64,000 bases of DNA from Rhizobium sp. ACO-34A. Lineage in GTDB: Bacteria > Pseudomonadota > Alphaproteobacteria > Rhizobiales > Rhizobiaceae. Positions 45,700 through 55,933 of this stretch are shown piece by piece. The stretch is taken from positions 62,001 to 126,000 of the forward strand of contig CP021375.1 of assembly GCA_002600635.1 (NCBI GenBank). Direction: 5' to 3'. The notes under the pieces were generated by a model, which made no database searches, was not told the DNA's origin, and saw only the letters and a list, made by a program, of their open reading frames with translations. Position numbers and translations under genes: made by a program. The first letter of the stretch is position 1, and every line of letters begins with the position of its first letter.

Positions 45700-46020
45700 T
45701 CAACCGAAGGACTTGCCGCACGCGCATTTGTCGGCGGCGTTCGGATTGTCGAAGACGAAGCCCGAGGATTCGAGCCCGGTGACGAAATCGACTGTCATGC
45801 CCGCAACATGTGGCTGGGAACGGGTATCGACATAGACCTTTACACCATCGGCATCGATCACGGCGTCGCCGTCCCGGACGGTCGATTCCAGCCCCATCAT
45901 GTATTTGAAACCGGCACAGCCGCCGGCCTCGACCATGATACGAAGCCCCTCGGCGGGCTCGACGGCCTTCGACAATGCAGACTTGACGGCGGAAATGGCA
46001 TTCTCGGTGAGAGTGATCAT
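45700..46020 (-). CDS. IscA/HesB-like Fe-S carrier, nif-linked
   Basis: This 106-aa protein starts MITLTENAISAVKSALSKAV. It has the A-type carrier pattern GGCAGFKYMMGLE with the first Cys, and the C-terminal CACGKSFG with the Cys pair. It delivers Fe-S clusters or iron to nitrogenase assembly. ATG 46020 follows GGAGAAACGC. It is the first gene after the sigma-54 promoter at 46061-46076. Confidence 0.93.
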   Translation of the reverse strand: MITLTENAISAVKSALSKAVEPAEGLRIMVEAGGCAGFKYMMGLESTVRDGDAVIDADGVKVYVDTRSQPHVAGMTVDFVTGLESSGFVFDNPNAADKCACGKSFG

Positions 46021-46060
46021 GGTGCGTTTCTCCTTTTCGCCAGGATGACGCAAGAGACCA

Positions 46061-46076
46061 TGCATTAGCCGTGCCA
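46061..46076 (-). promoter_or_regulatory. Sigma-54 promoter of the iscA-nifU-nifS-nifV-cysE-nifW unit
   Basis: The minus strand reads TGGCACGGCTAATGCA, TGGCAC-N5-ATGCA, about 40 bp upstream of the iscA-like start. Confidence 0.87.
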
Positions 46077-46121
46077 AAGATCTTTCTCTTTTCAAAACAA
46101 TAGGTTGAAGACGCGATTACA

Positions 46122-46137
46122 TGTCGGCTTTGCGACA
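46122..46137 (-). promoter_or_regulatory. NifA site for the iscA-like operon
   Basis: TGTCGGCTTTGCGACA is TGT-N10-ACA, about 50-60 bp from the minus-strand -24 element. It could also help the divergent nifH promoter. Confidence 0.75.
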
Positions 46138-46197
46138 ACGTCTCCAATCCGACATGGCCTGTCGGCAACCTGCAAAAAACCGGGAGCCTGTCGGGTT

Positions 46198-46213
46198 TGT
46201 CACGTCTGCGACA
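46198..46213 (+). promoter_or_regulatory. NifA upstream activator site for nifH
   Basis: TGTCACGTCTGCGACA is TGT-N10-ACA, about 90 bp upstream of the nifH -24 element. Confidence 0.9.
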
Positions 46214-46274
46214 GGTCGATGTCGTGCTGGGCGGAAGAAGAGAAAACTCTTAATATATTGAAATATAAAGATAA

Positions 46275-47309
<1,035 letters not shown>

Positions 47310-47327
47310 GCTGCGATACGAAACCGG

Positions 47328-47348
47328 GCGCCGGCCTTGACCCGGCGC
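47328..47348 (+). terminator. Hairpin between nifH and nifD
   Basis: GCGCCGG and CCGGCGC pair around seven bases. There is no T run. Such elements stabilise the nifH end of the transcript and give excess NifH. Confidence 0.6.
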
Positions 47349-47401
47349 TCCTTTCAAACCCGGCGGTATTTCGCCATCCATCCGAAGAGGGGTCAATCAC
47401 C

Positions 47402-48913
47402 ATGAGCCTCGACTATGAAAACGACAGCCAGCTCCACGAGAAACTGATCGAGGACGTGCTGTCCCAATATCCCGACAAGACGGCCAAGCGCCGCAAGAAG
47501 CACCTGAACGTCGCCAAGGCGGGCGACGAGATCGATCAGGAAGAGGGCAGGCCTCTTTCCGAATGCGACGTGAAGTCGAACATCAAGTCCATTCCGGGCG
47601 TCATGACCATTCGCGGCTGCGCATATGCCGGCTCGAAGGGCGTAGTCTGGGGACCGGTCAAGGACATGGTCCACATCTCCCATGGCCCGGTCGGCTGCGG
47701 GCAGTATTCATGGTCGCAGCGCCGCAACTACTACATCGGCACGACCGGCATCGACACCTTCGTCACCATGCAGTTCACCTCCGACTTCCAGGAGAAGGAC
47801 ATCGTCTTCGGCGGCGACAAGAAGCTCGAAAAGGTCATCGACGAGATCGAGGCACTCTTCCCGCTCAACAATGGCGTGACGATCCAGTCCGAATGTCCAA
47901 TCGGCCTGATCGGCGATGACATCGAAGCCGTGTCGCGCAAGAAGAAGAAAGAGATCAACAAGACCATCGTGCCCGTCCGCTGCGAAGGCTTCCGCGGCGT
48001 GTCGCAGTCGCTCGGCCACCACATCGCCAATGATGCGATCCGCGACTGGGTATTCTCCGGCGAGGACAAGCATGCCGAATTCAAGACGGGTCCCTACGAC
48101 GTCAACATCATCGGCGACTACAACATCGGCGGCGATGCCTGGGCCTCCCGCATCCTGCTTGAGGAAATGGGCCTGCGCGTGGTCGGCAACTGGTCGGGCG
48201 ATGCGACGCTCGCCGAGATCGAGCGAGCGCCGAAGGCAAAGCTCAACCTCATCCATTGCTACCGGTCGATGAACTACATCTGCCGCCACATGGAAGAGAA
48301 GTACGGGATTGCCTGGATGGAATACAATTTCTTCGGCCCCTCCCAGATCGAAGCCTCGCTGCGCAAGATTGCCAAGTATTTCGGTCCCGAGATCGAAGCG
48401 AACGCCGAGGCGGTTATCGCCAAGTACCGCCCGCTGGTCGATGCGGTGATTGAGAAGTACCGCCCGCGTCTCGAAGGCAAGACGGTGATGCTCTATGTCG
48501 GCGGCCTTCGCCCCCGCCACGTCATCACGGCCTATGAAGACCTCGGCATGGAGATCGTCGGTACCGGCTACGAGTTCGGCCACAACGACGACTACCAGCG
48601 CACCAGTCACTACGTGAAGAACGGTACGCTGATCTATGACGACGTTACGGGCTACGAACTCGAAAAGTTCATCGAGGGCATTCGCCCGGACCTCGTCGGC
48701 TCCGGCATCAAGGAAAAGTATCCCGTCCAGAAGATGGGCATCCCCTTCCGCCAGATGCACAGCTGGGACTATTCCGGTCCCTACCATGGTTATGACGGCT
48801 TTGCGATCTTCGCCCGCGACATGGACCTTGCGATCAACAATCCGGTCTGGGGCCTCTATGACGCGCCCTGGAAGAAGAAGCAGGCCGAACCGCTGCCGAT
48901 TGCCGCCGAGTGA
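47402..48913 (+). CDS. nifD: NifD, nitrogenase MoFe protein alpha subunit
   Basis: This 503-aa subunit carries the P-cluster Cys residues in [27 protein letters not shown] and [11 protein letters not shown]. The FeMo-cofactor Cys is in [12 protein letters not shown], and the cofactor His is in [16 protein letters not shown]. The start follows GAGGGGTCAATCACC. It pairs with NifK as alpha2beta2. Confidence 0.98.
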   Translation: MSLDYENDSQLHEKLIEDVLSQYPDKTAKRRKKHLNVAKAGDEIDQEEGRPLSECDVKSNIKSIPGVMTIRGCAYAGSKGVVWGPVKDMVHISHGPVGCGQYSWSQRRNYYIGTTGIDTFVTMQFTSDFQEKDIVFGGDKKLEKVIDEIEALFPLNNGVTIQSECPIGLIGDDIEAVSRKKKKEINKTIVPVRCEGFRGVSQSLGHHIANDAIRDWVFSGEDKHAEFKTGPYDVNIIGDYNIGGDAWASRILLEEMGLRVVGNWSGDATLAEIERAPKAKLNLIHCYRSMNYICRHMEEKYGIAWMEYNFFGPSQIEASLRKIAKYFGPEIEANAEAVIAKYRPLVDAVIEKYRPRLEGKTVMLYVGGLRPRHVITAYEDLGMEIVGTGYEFGHNDDYQRTSHYVKNGTLIYDDVTGYELEKFIEGIRPDLVGSGIKEKYPVQKMGIPFRQMHSWDYSGPYHGYDGFAIFARDMDLAINNPVWGLYDAPWKKKQAEPLPIAAE

Positions 48914-48918
48914 CGGTT

Positions 48919-48938
48919 CCGCCCTCGCTTCAGGGCGG
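48919..48938 (+). terminator. Hairpin between nifD and nifK
   Basis: CCGCCCT and AGGGCGG pair around six bases, just after the nifD stop. No T run follows, so it is more probably an RNA-stabilising hairpin. Confidence 0.55.
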
Positions 48939-49066
48939 GGGCAGGGGCTCACGCGGCCCCGGTACATAAAGAACGCCCACGGGAAAAGCCCGTTCGGGAT
49001 CTGTCGAAACGTCATTATCCCGGTGCCGCCGTATGGCGCGGCCCGCAAGGATGGAGGTGACCAGTC

Positions 49067-50608
49067 ATGCCGCAGTCAGCCGAAAAAGTCCTCGACCACG
49101 CTCCGCTCTTCCGCGAGCCTGAATATGTCGAGATGCTGAAGAACAAGAAGGAAAACTTCGAATGCCCGCATCCGGGCGAATGGGTCGATGACCAGCGCGA
49201 GCTGACCAAGACCTGGGAATATCGCGAGAAGAACCTCGCCCGCGAGGCGCTCGTCGTCAATCCCGCCAAGGCCTGCCAGCCGCTCGGCGCCGTCTTCGCC
49301 GCTGCCGGTTTTGAGAAGACCATGTCCTTCGTGCACGGTTCTCAAGGCTGCGTCGCCTATTACCGTTCGCACCTGTCGCGCCACTTCAAGGAGCCGTCAT
49401 CGGCCGTTTCGTCATCGATGACGGAAGACGCTGCGGTGTTCGGCGGGCTCAAGAACATGATCGACGGCCTTGCCAACACCTACACGCTCTATGAGCCGAA
49501 GATGATCGCGGTGTCGACCACCTGCATGGCGGAAGTCATCGGCGACGACCTGCGCAGCTTCATCGAGAACGCCAAGAACGAAGGCTCGGTGCCGGCCGAC
49601 TACGACGTGCCGTTTGCCCATACACCGGCCTTCGTCGGCAGCCATGTCGATGGTTACGACAACATGGTGCGTGGCGTGTTCGAGCACTTCTGGAAAGGCC
49701 AGCCGCGGACCGAGATCAAGGGTCGCTTCAACCTCATCCCCGGCTTCGACGGCTTCTGCGTCGGCAACAATCGCGAGATCAAGCGCATGCTGTCGCTGAT
49801 GGGGGTCGACTACACCTTTATCCAGGATGCCTCCGACCAGTACGACACGCCGTCTGACGGCGAGTACCGCATGTACGACGGCGGCACGAAGATCGACGAC
49901 GTCAAGGATGCGTTGAATGCCGAATGGACGCTGTCGCTGCAGCATTACAACACCCGCAAGACCGAGGACTATTGCAAGGAGGTTGGTCAGAAGGTTGCCT
50001 CGCTGCACTATCCGCTCGGCGTTCGCGGCACCGACGATTTCCTGATGAAGGTCTCGGAAATGACCGGCAAGGAGATACCGGAGGCGCTCCGCATGGAGCG
50101 CGGCCGCCTGGTCGATGCCATGGCCGACAGCCAGGCTTATCTGCACGGCAAGAAATACGCGATCTACGGCGATCCGGATTTCGTCTACGGCATGGCGCGC
50201 TTCATTCTGGAAACCGGCGGCGAGCCGATCCATTGCCTTGCCACCAACGGCTCTGCGGCCTGGGAGGTGGAGATGAAGGAACTCTTTGCCTCCTCGCCCT
50301 TCAGCAAGGATTGCCAGGTCTGGGCGGGCAAGGATCTCTGGGCCATGCGCTCGCTGCTCTTCACCGAGCCGGTCGATCTGTTGATCGGCAGTTCCTACGG
50401 CAAGTATCTGGAACGTGACACTGGCACGCCTTTGCTGCGCCTCACCTTCCCGATCTTCGACCGCCATCATCACCATCGCTTCCCGCTAATGGGGTATCAG
50501 GGCGGGCTGCGGGTGCTGACGACGATCCTCGACAAGTTCTTCGACGTCTACGACCAGCAGACGATGATCCCGTCGAAGACGGATTATTCCTTCGATCTGA
50601 CACGCTGA
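49067..50608 (+). CDS. nifK: NifK, nitrogenase MoFe protein beta subunit
   Basis: This 513-aa subunit has the P-cluster Cys residues in [27 protein letters not shown] and [13 protein letters not shown]. The N-terminal extension ([20 protein letters not shown]) is characteristic of NifK. The start follows GGAGGTGACC. It is in one operon with nifH and nifD. Confidence 0.98.
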   Translation: MPQSAEKVLDHAPLFREPEYVEMLKNKKENFECPHPGEWVDDQRELTKTWEYREKNLAREALVVNPAKACQPLGAVFAAAGFEKTMSFVHGSQGCVAYYRSHLSRHFKEPSSAVSSSMTEDAAVFGGLKNMIDGLANTYTLYEPKMIAVSTTCMAEVIGDDLRSFIENAKNEGSVPADYDVPFAHTPAFVGSHVDGYDNMVRGVFEHFWKGQPRTEIKGRFNLIPGFDGFCVGNNREIKRMLSLMGVDYTFIQDASDQYDTPSDGEYRMYDGGTKIDDVKDALNAEWTLSLQHYNTRKTEDYCKEVGQKVASLHYPLGVRGTDDFLMKVSEMTGKEIPEALRMERGRLVDAMADSQAYLHGKKYAIYGDPDFVYGMARFILETGGEPIHCLATNGSAAWEVEMKELFASSPFSKDCQVWAGKDLWAMRSLLFTEPVDLLIGSSYGKYLERDTGTPLLRLTFPIFDRHHHHRFPLMGYQGGLRVLTTILDKFFDVYDQQTMIPSKTDYSFDLTR

Positions 50609-50618
50609 TCCATGTCGG

Positions 50619-50636
50619 CCCCCGGCTGTCCGGGGG
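50619..50636 (+). terminator. Hairpin between nifK and nifE
   Basis: CCCCCGG and CCGGGGG pair around CTGT directly after nifK. No T run follows. It may dampen expression of the cofactor genes relative to the structural genes. Confidence 0.6.
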
Positions 50637-50679
50637 TCGCTTCCCAACGGTTTCAACTCTCATGGTGGAGACGGGTGCG

Positions 50680-52185
50680 ATGTCGGCATTGAAGGCGAAG
50701 ATCGAGGATGTATTCAACGAGCCCGGTTGCGACAAGAACCAGGGCAAGGACGCCAAGGCCCGCAAAAAGGGCTGTTCCAAGCCGTTGACGCCGGGGGCGG
50801 CGGCCGGCGGCTGCGCCTTCGACGGCGCCAAGATCGTGCTGCAGCCGGTGACCGATGTCGCCCATCTCATCCATGCGCCGCTCGCCTGCGAGGGCAATAG
50901 CTGGGACAACCGGGGGGCCGCCTCATCCGGCTCCAGCCTGTGGCGCACCAGCTTCACCACGGATCTTACCGAACTCGACATCGTCATGGGGCAGGGGGAA
51001 CGCAAGCTTTTCAAGGCGATCCGCGAAATCGCCGAGCGTTACGCACCGCCGGCCATCTTCGTCTATTCCACCTGCGTCACCGCCCTGATCGGCGACGATA
51101 TCGAGGCGGTCTGTCGGCGCGCGGCGGAGAAGTTCGGACTGCCCGTTGTGCCGGTCAATGCTCCGGGCTTCGTCGGTTCCAAGAACCTTGGCAACAAGCT
51201 CGCGGGTGAGGCCCTGCTCGACCATGTGATCGGCACGGAAGAGCCTGATGATGTCACGCCCTACGACATCAACATTCTCGGCGAGTTCAATCTGTCTGGC
51301 GAATTCTGGATGGTGAAGCCGCTGCTCGAAAAGCTCGGAATGCGTGTCAGGGCCTGCATTCCCGGTGATGCGCGATATCTTGATATCGCCACGGCCCACC
51401 GGGCGAAGGCGACAATGATGGTTTGTTCCACGGCTCTCATCAATCTCGCCCGCAAGATGGAGGAGCGCTTCGGCATCCCCTATTTCGAGGGTTCATTCTA
51501 CGGAATCTCTGACACATCGGAGGCGCTGCGGCAGCTTGCTGCCTTGCTGGTACAACAAGGAGCGCCCCCTGAGCTCCTTGACCGGACGGAATCCCTCATC
51601 GCGGAGGAGGAGGCCAGAGCCTGGGCCGCACTCGAGGGATTCCGTCCCCGCCTTGAAGGCAGGCGCGTGCTGCTCAACACCGGCGGCGTGAAGAGCTGGT
51701 CGGTTGTCCACGCGCTCCAGGAAATCGGCGTCGAGATCGTCGGCACATCGGTGAAGAAGTCGACGCCAGAGGACAAGGAGCGCATCAAGCAGATTCTCAA
51801 GGATGAGAACCACATGTTCGACTCCATGGCGCCGCGCGACCTCTACGCCATGCTCGCCGAACACAAGGCCGACATCATGCTGTCGGGCGGCCGCACCCAG
51901 TTCATCGCGCTGAAGGCGAAGATGCCCTGGCTCGACATCAACCAGGAACGGAGCCATCCCTATGCCGGTTACGACGGCATGGTGGAACTGGCGCGCCAGA
52001 TCGACATCGCAATCCACAATCCGGTCTGGGAGATCGTGCGCGTGGCTTCGCCCTGGGATGCAGACGGCAATCTTGTCTCGAACGCCCCGAACTTCGGCGA
52101 AAACGACGATGCGCCGCTTGCCGCGCCAGTGCACGCCTTCCGCAAGTTCGCCAATTCCAATGCCGATGAAATGGGAGAATGCTGA
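50680..52185 (+). CDS. nifE: NifE, FeMo-cofactor scaffold subunit
   Basis: This 501-aa protein resembles NifD and forms NifEN with NifN, on which NifB-co is matured. It shows CAFDGAKIVLQPVTDVAHLI, HAPLACEGNSWDNRG and [18 protein letters not shown] 50680 is preferred over 50662 because GGTGGAG is well placed. Its stop shares bases with the nifN start (TGATG). Confidence 0.96.
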   Translation: MSALKAKIEDVFNEPGCDKNQGKDAKARKKGCSKPLTPGAAAGGCAFDGAKIVLQPVTDVAHLIHAPLACEGNSWDNRGAASSGSSLWRTSFTTDLTELDIVMGQGERKLFKAIREIAERYAPPAIFVYSTCVTALIGDDIEAVCRRAAEKFGLPVVPVNAPGFVGSKNLGNKLAGEALLDHVIGTEEPDDVTPYDINILGEFNLSGEFWMVKPLLEKLGMRVRACIPGDARYLDIATAHRAKATMMVCSTALINLARKMEERFGIPYFEGSFYGISDTSEALRQLAALLVQQGAPPELLDRTESLIAEEEARAWAALEGFRPRLEGRRVLLNTGGVKSWSVVHALQEIGVEIVGTSVKKSTPEDKERIKQILKDENHMFDSMAPRDLYAMLAEHKADIMLSGGRTQFIALKAKMPWLDINQERSHPYAGYDGMVELARQIDIAIHNPVWEIVRVASPWDADGNLVSNAPNFGENDDAPLAAPVHAFRKFANSNADEMGEC

Positions 52186-53572
52186 TGGCCCGTGTTGTGC
52201 ATCAGACGAAACCGGTCGCGATCAATCCGCTCAAATCCTCGCAGCCGCTGGGGCGGCTTTCGCCTATCTCGGGGTCGAAGGGGCCATGCCGCTCTTCCAT
52301 GGCAGCCAGGGTTGCACCTCCTTCGCGCTCGTTCTGTTCGTCCGCCACTTCAAGGAAACGATCCCGCTGCAGACGACGGCGATGGACGAGGTCGCCACCA
52401 TTCTCGGTGGCGCGGATCACTTGGAAGAGGCGATCCTCAATCTCAAGAACCGCACCAAGCCGAGCCTGATCGGCATCTGCACGACGGCTCTGGTCGAAAC
52501 TCGCGGCGAGGATTTCGCCGGCGATCTCGCGAAGATCAAGGCCAAGCGCGCGGAGGAACTCGCCGGTACCGAGGTGGTGCTGTCCAGCACACCGGATTTC
52601 GACGGTGCGATAGAGGAGGGGTGGGCCAAGGCCGTAACCTCGATGATCGAGGGCGTCACCATTGCCGGGGAGAGGCCGAGAGATCCAAAGAAAATCGCGA
52701 TCCTGCCCGGTTGGCATCTGACGGTCGCCGATATCGAGCACATCCGCGAGACGGTGGAAAGCTTCGGTCTCACCCCGGTGATCCTGCCGGATGTATCCGG
52801 CGCGCTCGACGGCACGGTGCCGGATCGCTGGATCCCGACCACCTACGGGGGCACGAAGGTGGAGGACATCCGCGCTCTCGGCGAATGCTTCCAGACAATT
52901 GCGATCGGCGAGCACATGCGCGGACCTGCGGAGGCGCTGCAGGCGGCGACCGGCGTTCCCTATGCGCTCTTCCAGCAGCTTTCCGGCATGAAGGCGATCG
53001 ACCGCTTCATCACCATGCTGGCGATGATTTCCGGCAATCCGGTGCCGGCCAAGGTGCGCCGCCGCCGCGCCCAGTTACAGGATGCGCTGCTCGACGGGCA
53101 CTTCCATTTCGGCGGCAAGCGGATCGCGATCGCCGCGGAGCCGGACCATCTCTATCAGTTGTCGATGTTCTTCACCGGGCTCGGTGCCGAGGTGTCCGTG
53201 GCGGTCACGACGGCCGGAACCAATCGCATCCTTTCCAAGGTCCAGACCGAGGTGGTTCAGGTCGGTGACCTCGCCGATCTCGAGGCGATGGCGCAAGCCG
53301 CCGGCGTCGATCTGATCGTGACCCATTCCCACGGTCGTCAGGCGGCGGAACGGCTCGGCGTACCCCTGATGCGGGTCGGCTTCCCGATCTTCGATCGGCT
53401 CGGCAGCCAGCACAAGCTTACCGTTCTCTACGAGGGTGCCCGTGACCTGATCTTCGAGGCTGCCAACATCTTCCAGGCCAGCCAGTATCAACCCACTCCG
53501 GAAGAACTCAATCCTTTCCGCAACAGGGAGAACGACAATGACAGCCGTCCGACGTCTTTCACTCGTCACTGA
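52185..53572 (+). pseudogene. nifN: NifN, FeMo-cofactor scaffold subunit, with an apparent one-base frameshift
   Basis: The frame opens MARVVHQTKPVAINPLKSSQ then PL and reaches GGGG at 52251-52254. The family requires G-A-A-F, which needs five G. With one G added the sequence runs on as AAFAYLGVEGAMPLFHGSQG and then CTSFALVLFVRHFKE to a normal C-terminus at 53572, overlapping nifX. The rest is open and conserved for about 440 residues. Without the correction the product ends prematurely. NifN is required for FeMo-cofactor synthesis in known systems, so either the sequence is wrong at this G run or the strain cannot make cofactor by the usual route. Confidence 0.9.
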
Positions 53573-54032
53573 CGAGGGTCCGGCACTCGCGCCGGACCGC
53601 CCCAAGGGCGCCTTGCGCATCGCAATCGCCACGCAGGACATGAAGGGGCTCAACGCCCATTTCGGTTCGGCCAAACTGTTCGCGGTCTATGACGTCACGC
53701 CCGAAAGCTGGAACTTCGTCGAGGCCGTCGGCTTCGGCGATGTCTCAGACGAGAGCGGCAAGCACAAGACGGAAGGCGATGACCGCATCACGCCGAAGGT
53801 CGAGGCGCTCAAGGGCTGTCATCTTCTGTTTTGTTTGGCGATCGGTGGTCCATCGGCCGCCAAGGTGGTGTCCGCGAAGATCCATCCGATCAAGGTTCCG
53901 CAGCCCTCCTCGATCGAGGAGGTGCTGTCGCGCACCCAGACCATGTTGAAAACCGCGCCGCCGCCGTGGCTGCGCAAGGTGCTGGCCGAGGCCGGTGTTG
54001 CCGTCACCAAGCCATCCTTCGATGACGATTGA
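53538..54032 (+). CDS. nifX: NifX, FeMo-cofactor carrier
   Basis: This 164-aa protein has the NifX/NafY-type domain (RIAIATQDMKGLNAHFGSAK, HLLFCLAIGGPSAAKVV). It binds NifB-co or the VK-cluster during transfer to NifEN. It overlaps the 3' end of nifN by 35 bases and follows GGGAGAACGACA. Confidence 0.95.
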   Translation: MTAVRRLSLVTDEGPALAPDRPKGALRIAIATQDMKGLNAHFGSAKLFAVYDVTPESWNFVEAVGFGDVSDESGKHKTEGDDRITPKVEALKGCHLLFCLAIGGPSAAKVVSAKIHPIKVPQPSSIEEVLSRTQTMLKTAPPPWLRKVLAEAGVAVTKPSFDDD

Positions 54033-54047
54033 AAAAGGAGACTGCCC

Positions 54048-54533
54048 ATGACCCCGACTGCCGTTCTCGAAAAGACTGCCGCCAACGACGACCTCGCCGC
54101 CATGGCGACGCCGTTCATGAAGTGCCTCGTCCGGCTGATGCGTGCGCAGGACACCTATGATGCGTGGGAAGGGCGCTCCGATGCCTCCATCCTTGGCGAT
54201 TTCATCGTGACGAAAGAGCAGCGCAAGGAAATCCCGATCATCGGCGATCCGGACCCGGATGTGCTGTGGCGGCTCGAGATCTTCTATTCGGCCGTCGGCC
54301 TTGCCATCGAGCAGGAGACCGGGATCATCGCCTCGCCGATGATGAAGATGAGCCATGAGGGCTTCGGTCGCGCGCTGCTGACGGCGGGTCGCCTTGTCGT
54401 CATGTTGAAGTCCCTGCGCGATGTCCACCGCTTCGGTTTCGAGAATCTGGCGAAGCTTGCCGATGCCGGTAACAAGCTGGTGCAGGATGCCGTCGAAATG
54501 ATCGGCAAATTCCCTGAAGTCGCCAGATACTGA
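54048..54533 (+). CDS. NifX-associated protein (DUF269)
   Basis: This 161-aa protein contains [20 protein letters not shown] and [20 protein letters not shown], matching the DUF269/NifX-associated family. It is conserved directly after nifX in many alphaproteobacterial diazotrophs; function unknown. The start follows AAAAAGGAGACTGCCC. Confidence 0.93.
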   Translation: MTPTAVLEKTAANDDLAAMATPFMKCLVRLMRAQDTYDAWEGRSDASILGDFIVTKEQRKEIPIIGDPDPDVLWRLEIFYSAVGLAIEQETGIIASPMMKMSHEGFGRALLTAGRLVVMLKSLRDVHRFGFENLAKLADAGNKLVQDAVEMIGKFPEVARY

Positions 54534-54548
54534 CTGGGGGAGGCGAAC

Positions 54549-54749
54549 ATGTCCGAACTTGAGGAACTCCAGAAAAGGGTCCGAAAGCTCAACTCCAGGG
54601 CCGGAAATGCCAAGATGGAGTTGCACGACCTTGCCGAGGATCTGCCGGTCAACTGGACCGAGATCAGAGCGGTCGCCGAACGCACCTACGCCGTCTTTGC
54701 CGAACTGGAAGCCGCCAAGGCCGAGCTGGCGGCCCTGGAGGGTGTGTGA
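54549..54749 (+). CDS. CCE_0567-type small metalloprotein (DUF683)
   Basis: This 66-aa protein is almost all helix: ELEELQKRVRKLNSRAGNAK then MELHDLAEDLPVNW, with the family's characteristic MELHDL/DLP pattern. Relatives bind metal through helix-hairpin pairs and always accompany nif genes, with no established role. Its stop shares bases with the fdxB start (TGATG). Confidence 0.9.
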   Translation: MSELEELQKRVRKLNSRAGNAKMELHDLAEDLPVNWTEIRAVAERTYAVFAELEAAKAELAALEGV

Positions 54750-55069
54750 TGAGCGGTTCCTTCTCCACCCGCGACGGCTCTCCATGGATACCGGAATACC
54801 TGACGGCGATCGATGGCAGGACCTGCATCGGCTGCGGCCGCTGCTACAAGGTTTGTTCGCGCGATGTGATGCATCTCCATGGCGTGAACGAGGAAGGGGA
54901 GATCCTCGGGCTCTACGATGAGGAGGAGGGGGACGACTTCGACGGTGAACTCAACCGCATGATTATGGTCGTCGATCACGCCGGCGCCTGCATCGGGTGC
55001 GGTGCCTGCGCCCGCGTCTGTCCGAAGAATTGCCAGACCCACGTCGCGGCAGGCGAACTCGCCGCATGA
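54749..55069 (+). CDS. fdxB: FdxB, nif-specific ferredoxin III
   Basis: This 106-aa protein carries CIGCGRCYKVCSRDVMHL in the first half and CIGCGACARVCPKNC in the second, binding two 4Fe-4S clusters with an acidic linker (DEEEGDDFDGE). It is the nif-specific ferredoxin III type found downstream of nifX. It likely passes electrons for cofactor assembly or nitrogenase. Confidence 0.95.
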   Translation: MSGSFSTRDGSPWIPEYLTAIDGRTCIGCGRCYKVCSRDVMHLHGVNEEGEILGLYDEEEGDDFDGELNRMIMVVDHAGACIGCGACARVCPKNCQTHVAAGELAA

Positions 55070-55086
55070 GCTGAAGGAGACATCCG

Positions 55087-55830
55087 ATGTTTGCCGATCA
55101 CTATGCCAGCCTGCTCGCCGGCCAGTGGCCCGCGATCGACGCCGGGACCGCCTTTGATCGCCACGCGCTGGCCTGCGTCCTTGCGATTGCGCGTGACGAA
55201 GAACTTGCGGGTCGTGCGACAATTGCCCAGGCGACAGGGCTCGGCCCGAAGGAACTGACACGTCTGGTCGCGCGGAACTTCCCGGCCGTTCCCTTCGACA
55301 GCTTCGGCATCGATCCGGACGAGACCGAACCCGACCGGGACGAGGAGGAGGAAATCCTGTTCGAACTGCTCCTGCAGCATTGCGACCCAGGCATCTCAGC
55401 AAGTCGGCAATTCGCACGTATCGTAGCTCGCCGCGCGATGCGTGACGATCATCTCTGGCAGGACCTTGGCCTTTTTGAACGCGCGGAACTCACCCGGCTC
55501 CTCAACCGGCATTTTCCGAGCCTTGCGGCAGGAAACACCCAGAACATGAAGTGGAAGAAATACTTCTACCGCAAGCTCTGCGAAGCCGAGGGCTTCTCGC
55601 TATGCACCGCACCGAGCTGTCGCGAATGTTCCGACTTCGATGCCTGCTTTGGCGAGGAAAACGGGGAAAGCCGGCTGGCACGCGTGAAGAACGGAATGGT
55701 TCAATGGGCCGACCAACGTTCTCCTGGCAGGCTCTGGTGGCCGGACCTTGTCGTGTTTGCGACGAGGTTGCTTGTCCGGTTTGTGACAATGTTGGATCCC
55801 CTCCTTCGGGAGAATCTGACAAGTATATGA
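55087..55830 (+). CDS. nifQ: NifQ, molybdenum donor for FeMo-cofactor
   Basis: This 247-aa protein has the NifQ domain with MKWKKYFYRKLCEAEGFSLC and the Cys motif C-X4-C-X2-C-X5-C (CTAPSCRECSDFDAC), which binds the Mo-Fe-S cluster donated to NifEN. The final 60 residues (WWPDLVVFATRLLVRFVTML) go past the usual end. Their DNA includes a NifA-type site, so the tail may be read-through of regulatory DNA. The start follows GAAGGAGACATCCG. Confidence 0.93.
   Translation: MFADHYASLLAGQWPAIDAGTAFDRHALACVLAIARDEELAGRATIAQATGLGPKELTRLVARNFPAVPFDSFGIDPDETEPDRDEEEEILFELLLQHCDPGISASRQFARIVARRAMRDDHLWQDLGLFERAELTRLLNRHFPSLAAGNTQNMKWKKYFYRKLCEAEGFSLCTAPSCRECSDFDACFGEENGESRLARVKNGMVQWADQRSPGRLWWPDLVVFATRLLVRFVTMLDPLLRENLTSI
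55773..55788 (+). promoter_or_regulatory. NifA-type site upstream of the ModE gene
   Basis: TGTCCGGTTTGTGACA is TGT-N10-ACA inside the nifQ 3' end. A near match starts at 55749 with one changed base. Confidence 0.65.
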
Positions 55831-55850
55831 TTTAAAATGTATAATTGAGA

Positions 55851-55866
55851 TGGAATGACATTTGCT
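55851..55866 (+). promoter_or_regulatory. Sigma-54-like promoter of the ModE gene
   Basis: TGGAATGACATTTGCT keeps the GG/GC spacing and the perfect -12 box, but the -24 box has AAT for CAC. It lies 63 bp after the NifA-type site. Confidence 0.5.
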
Positions 55867-55902
55867 TCATATCTCCTATCGGTGCCGTTCACCGATATGA
55901 AG
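55865..55902. promoter_or_regulatory. Inverted repeat upstream of the ModE gene
   Basis: ATCGGTG and CACCGAT pair around five bases, with outer CTTCAT/ATGAAG arms separated by a small bulge. The site overlaps the predicted transcription start and may be an autoregulatory ModE operator. Confidence 0.45.
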
Positions 55903-55933
55903 TCAAGCTTCCTAACGCCCGGTCGAGGTTCCC

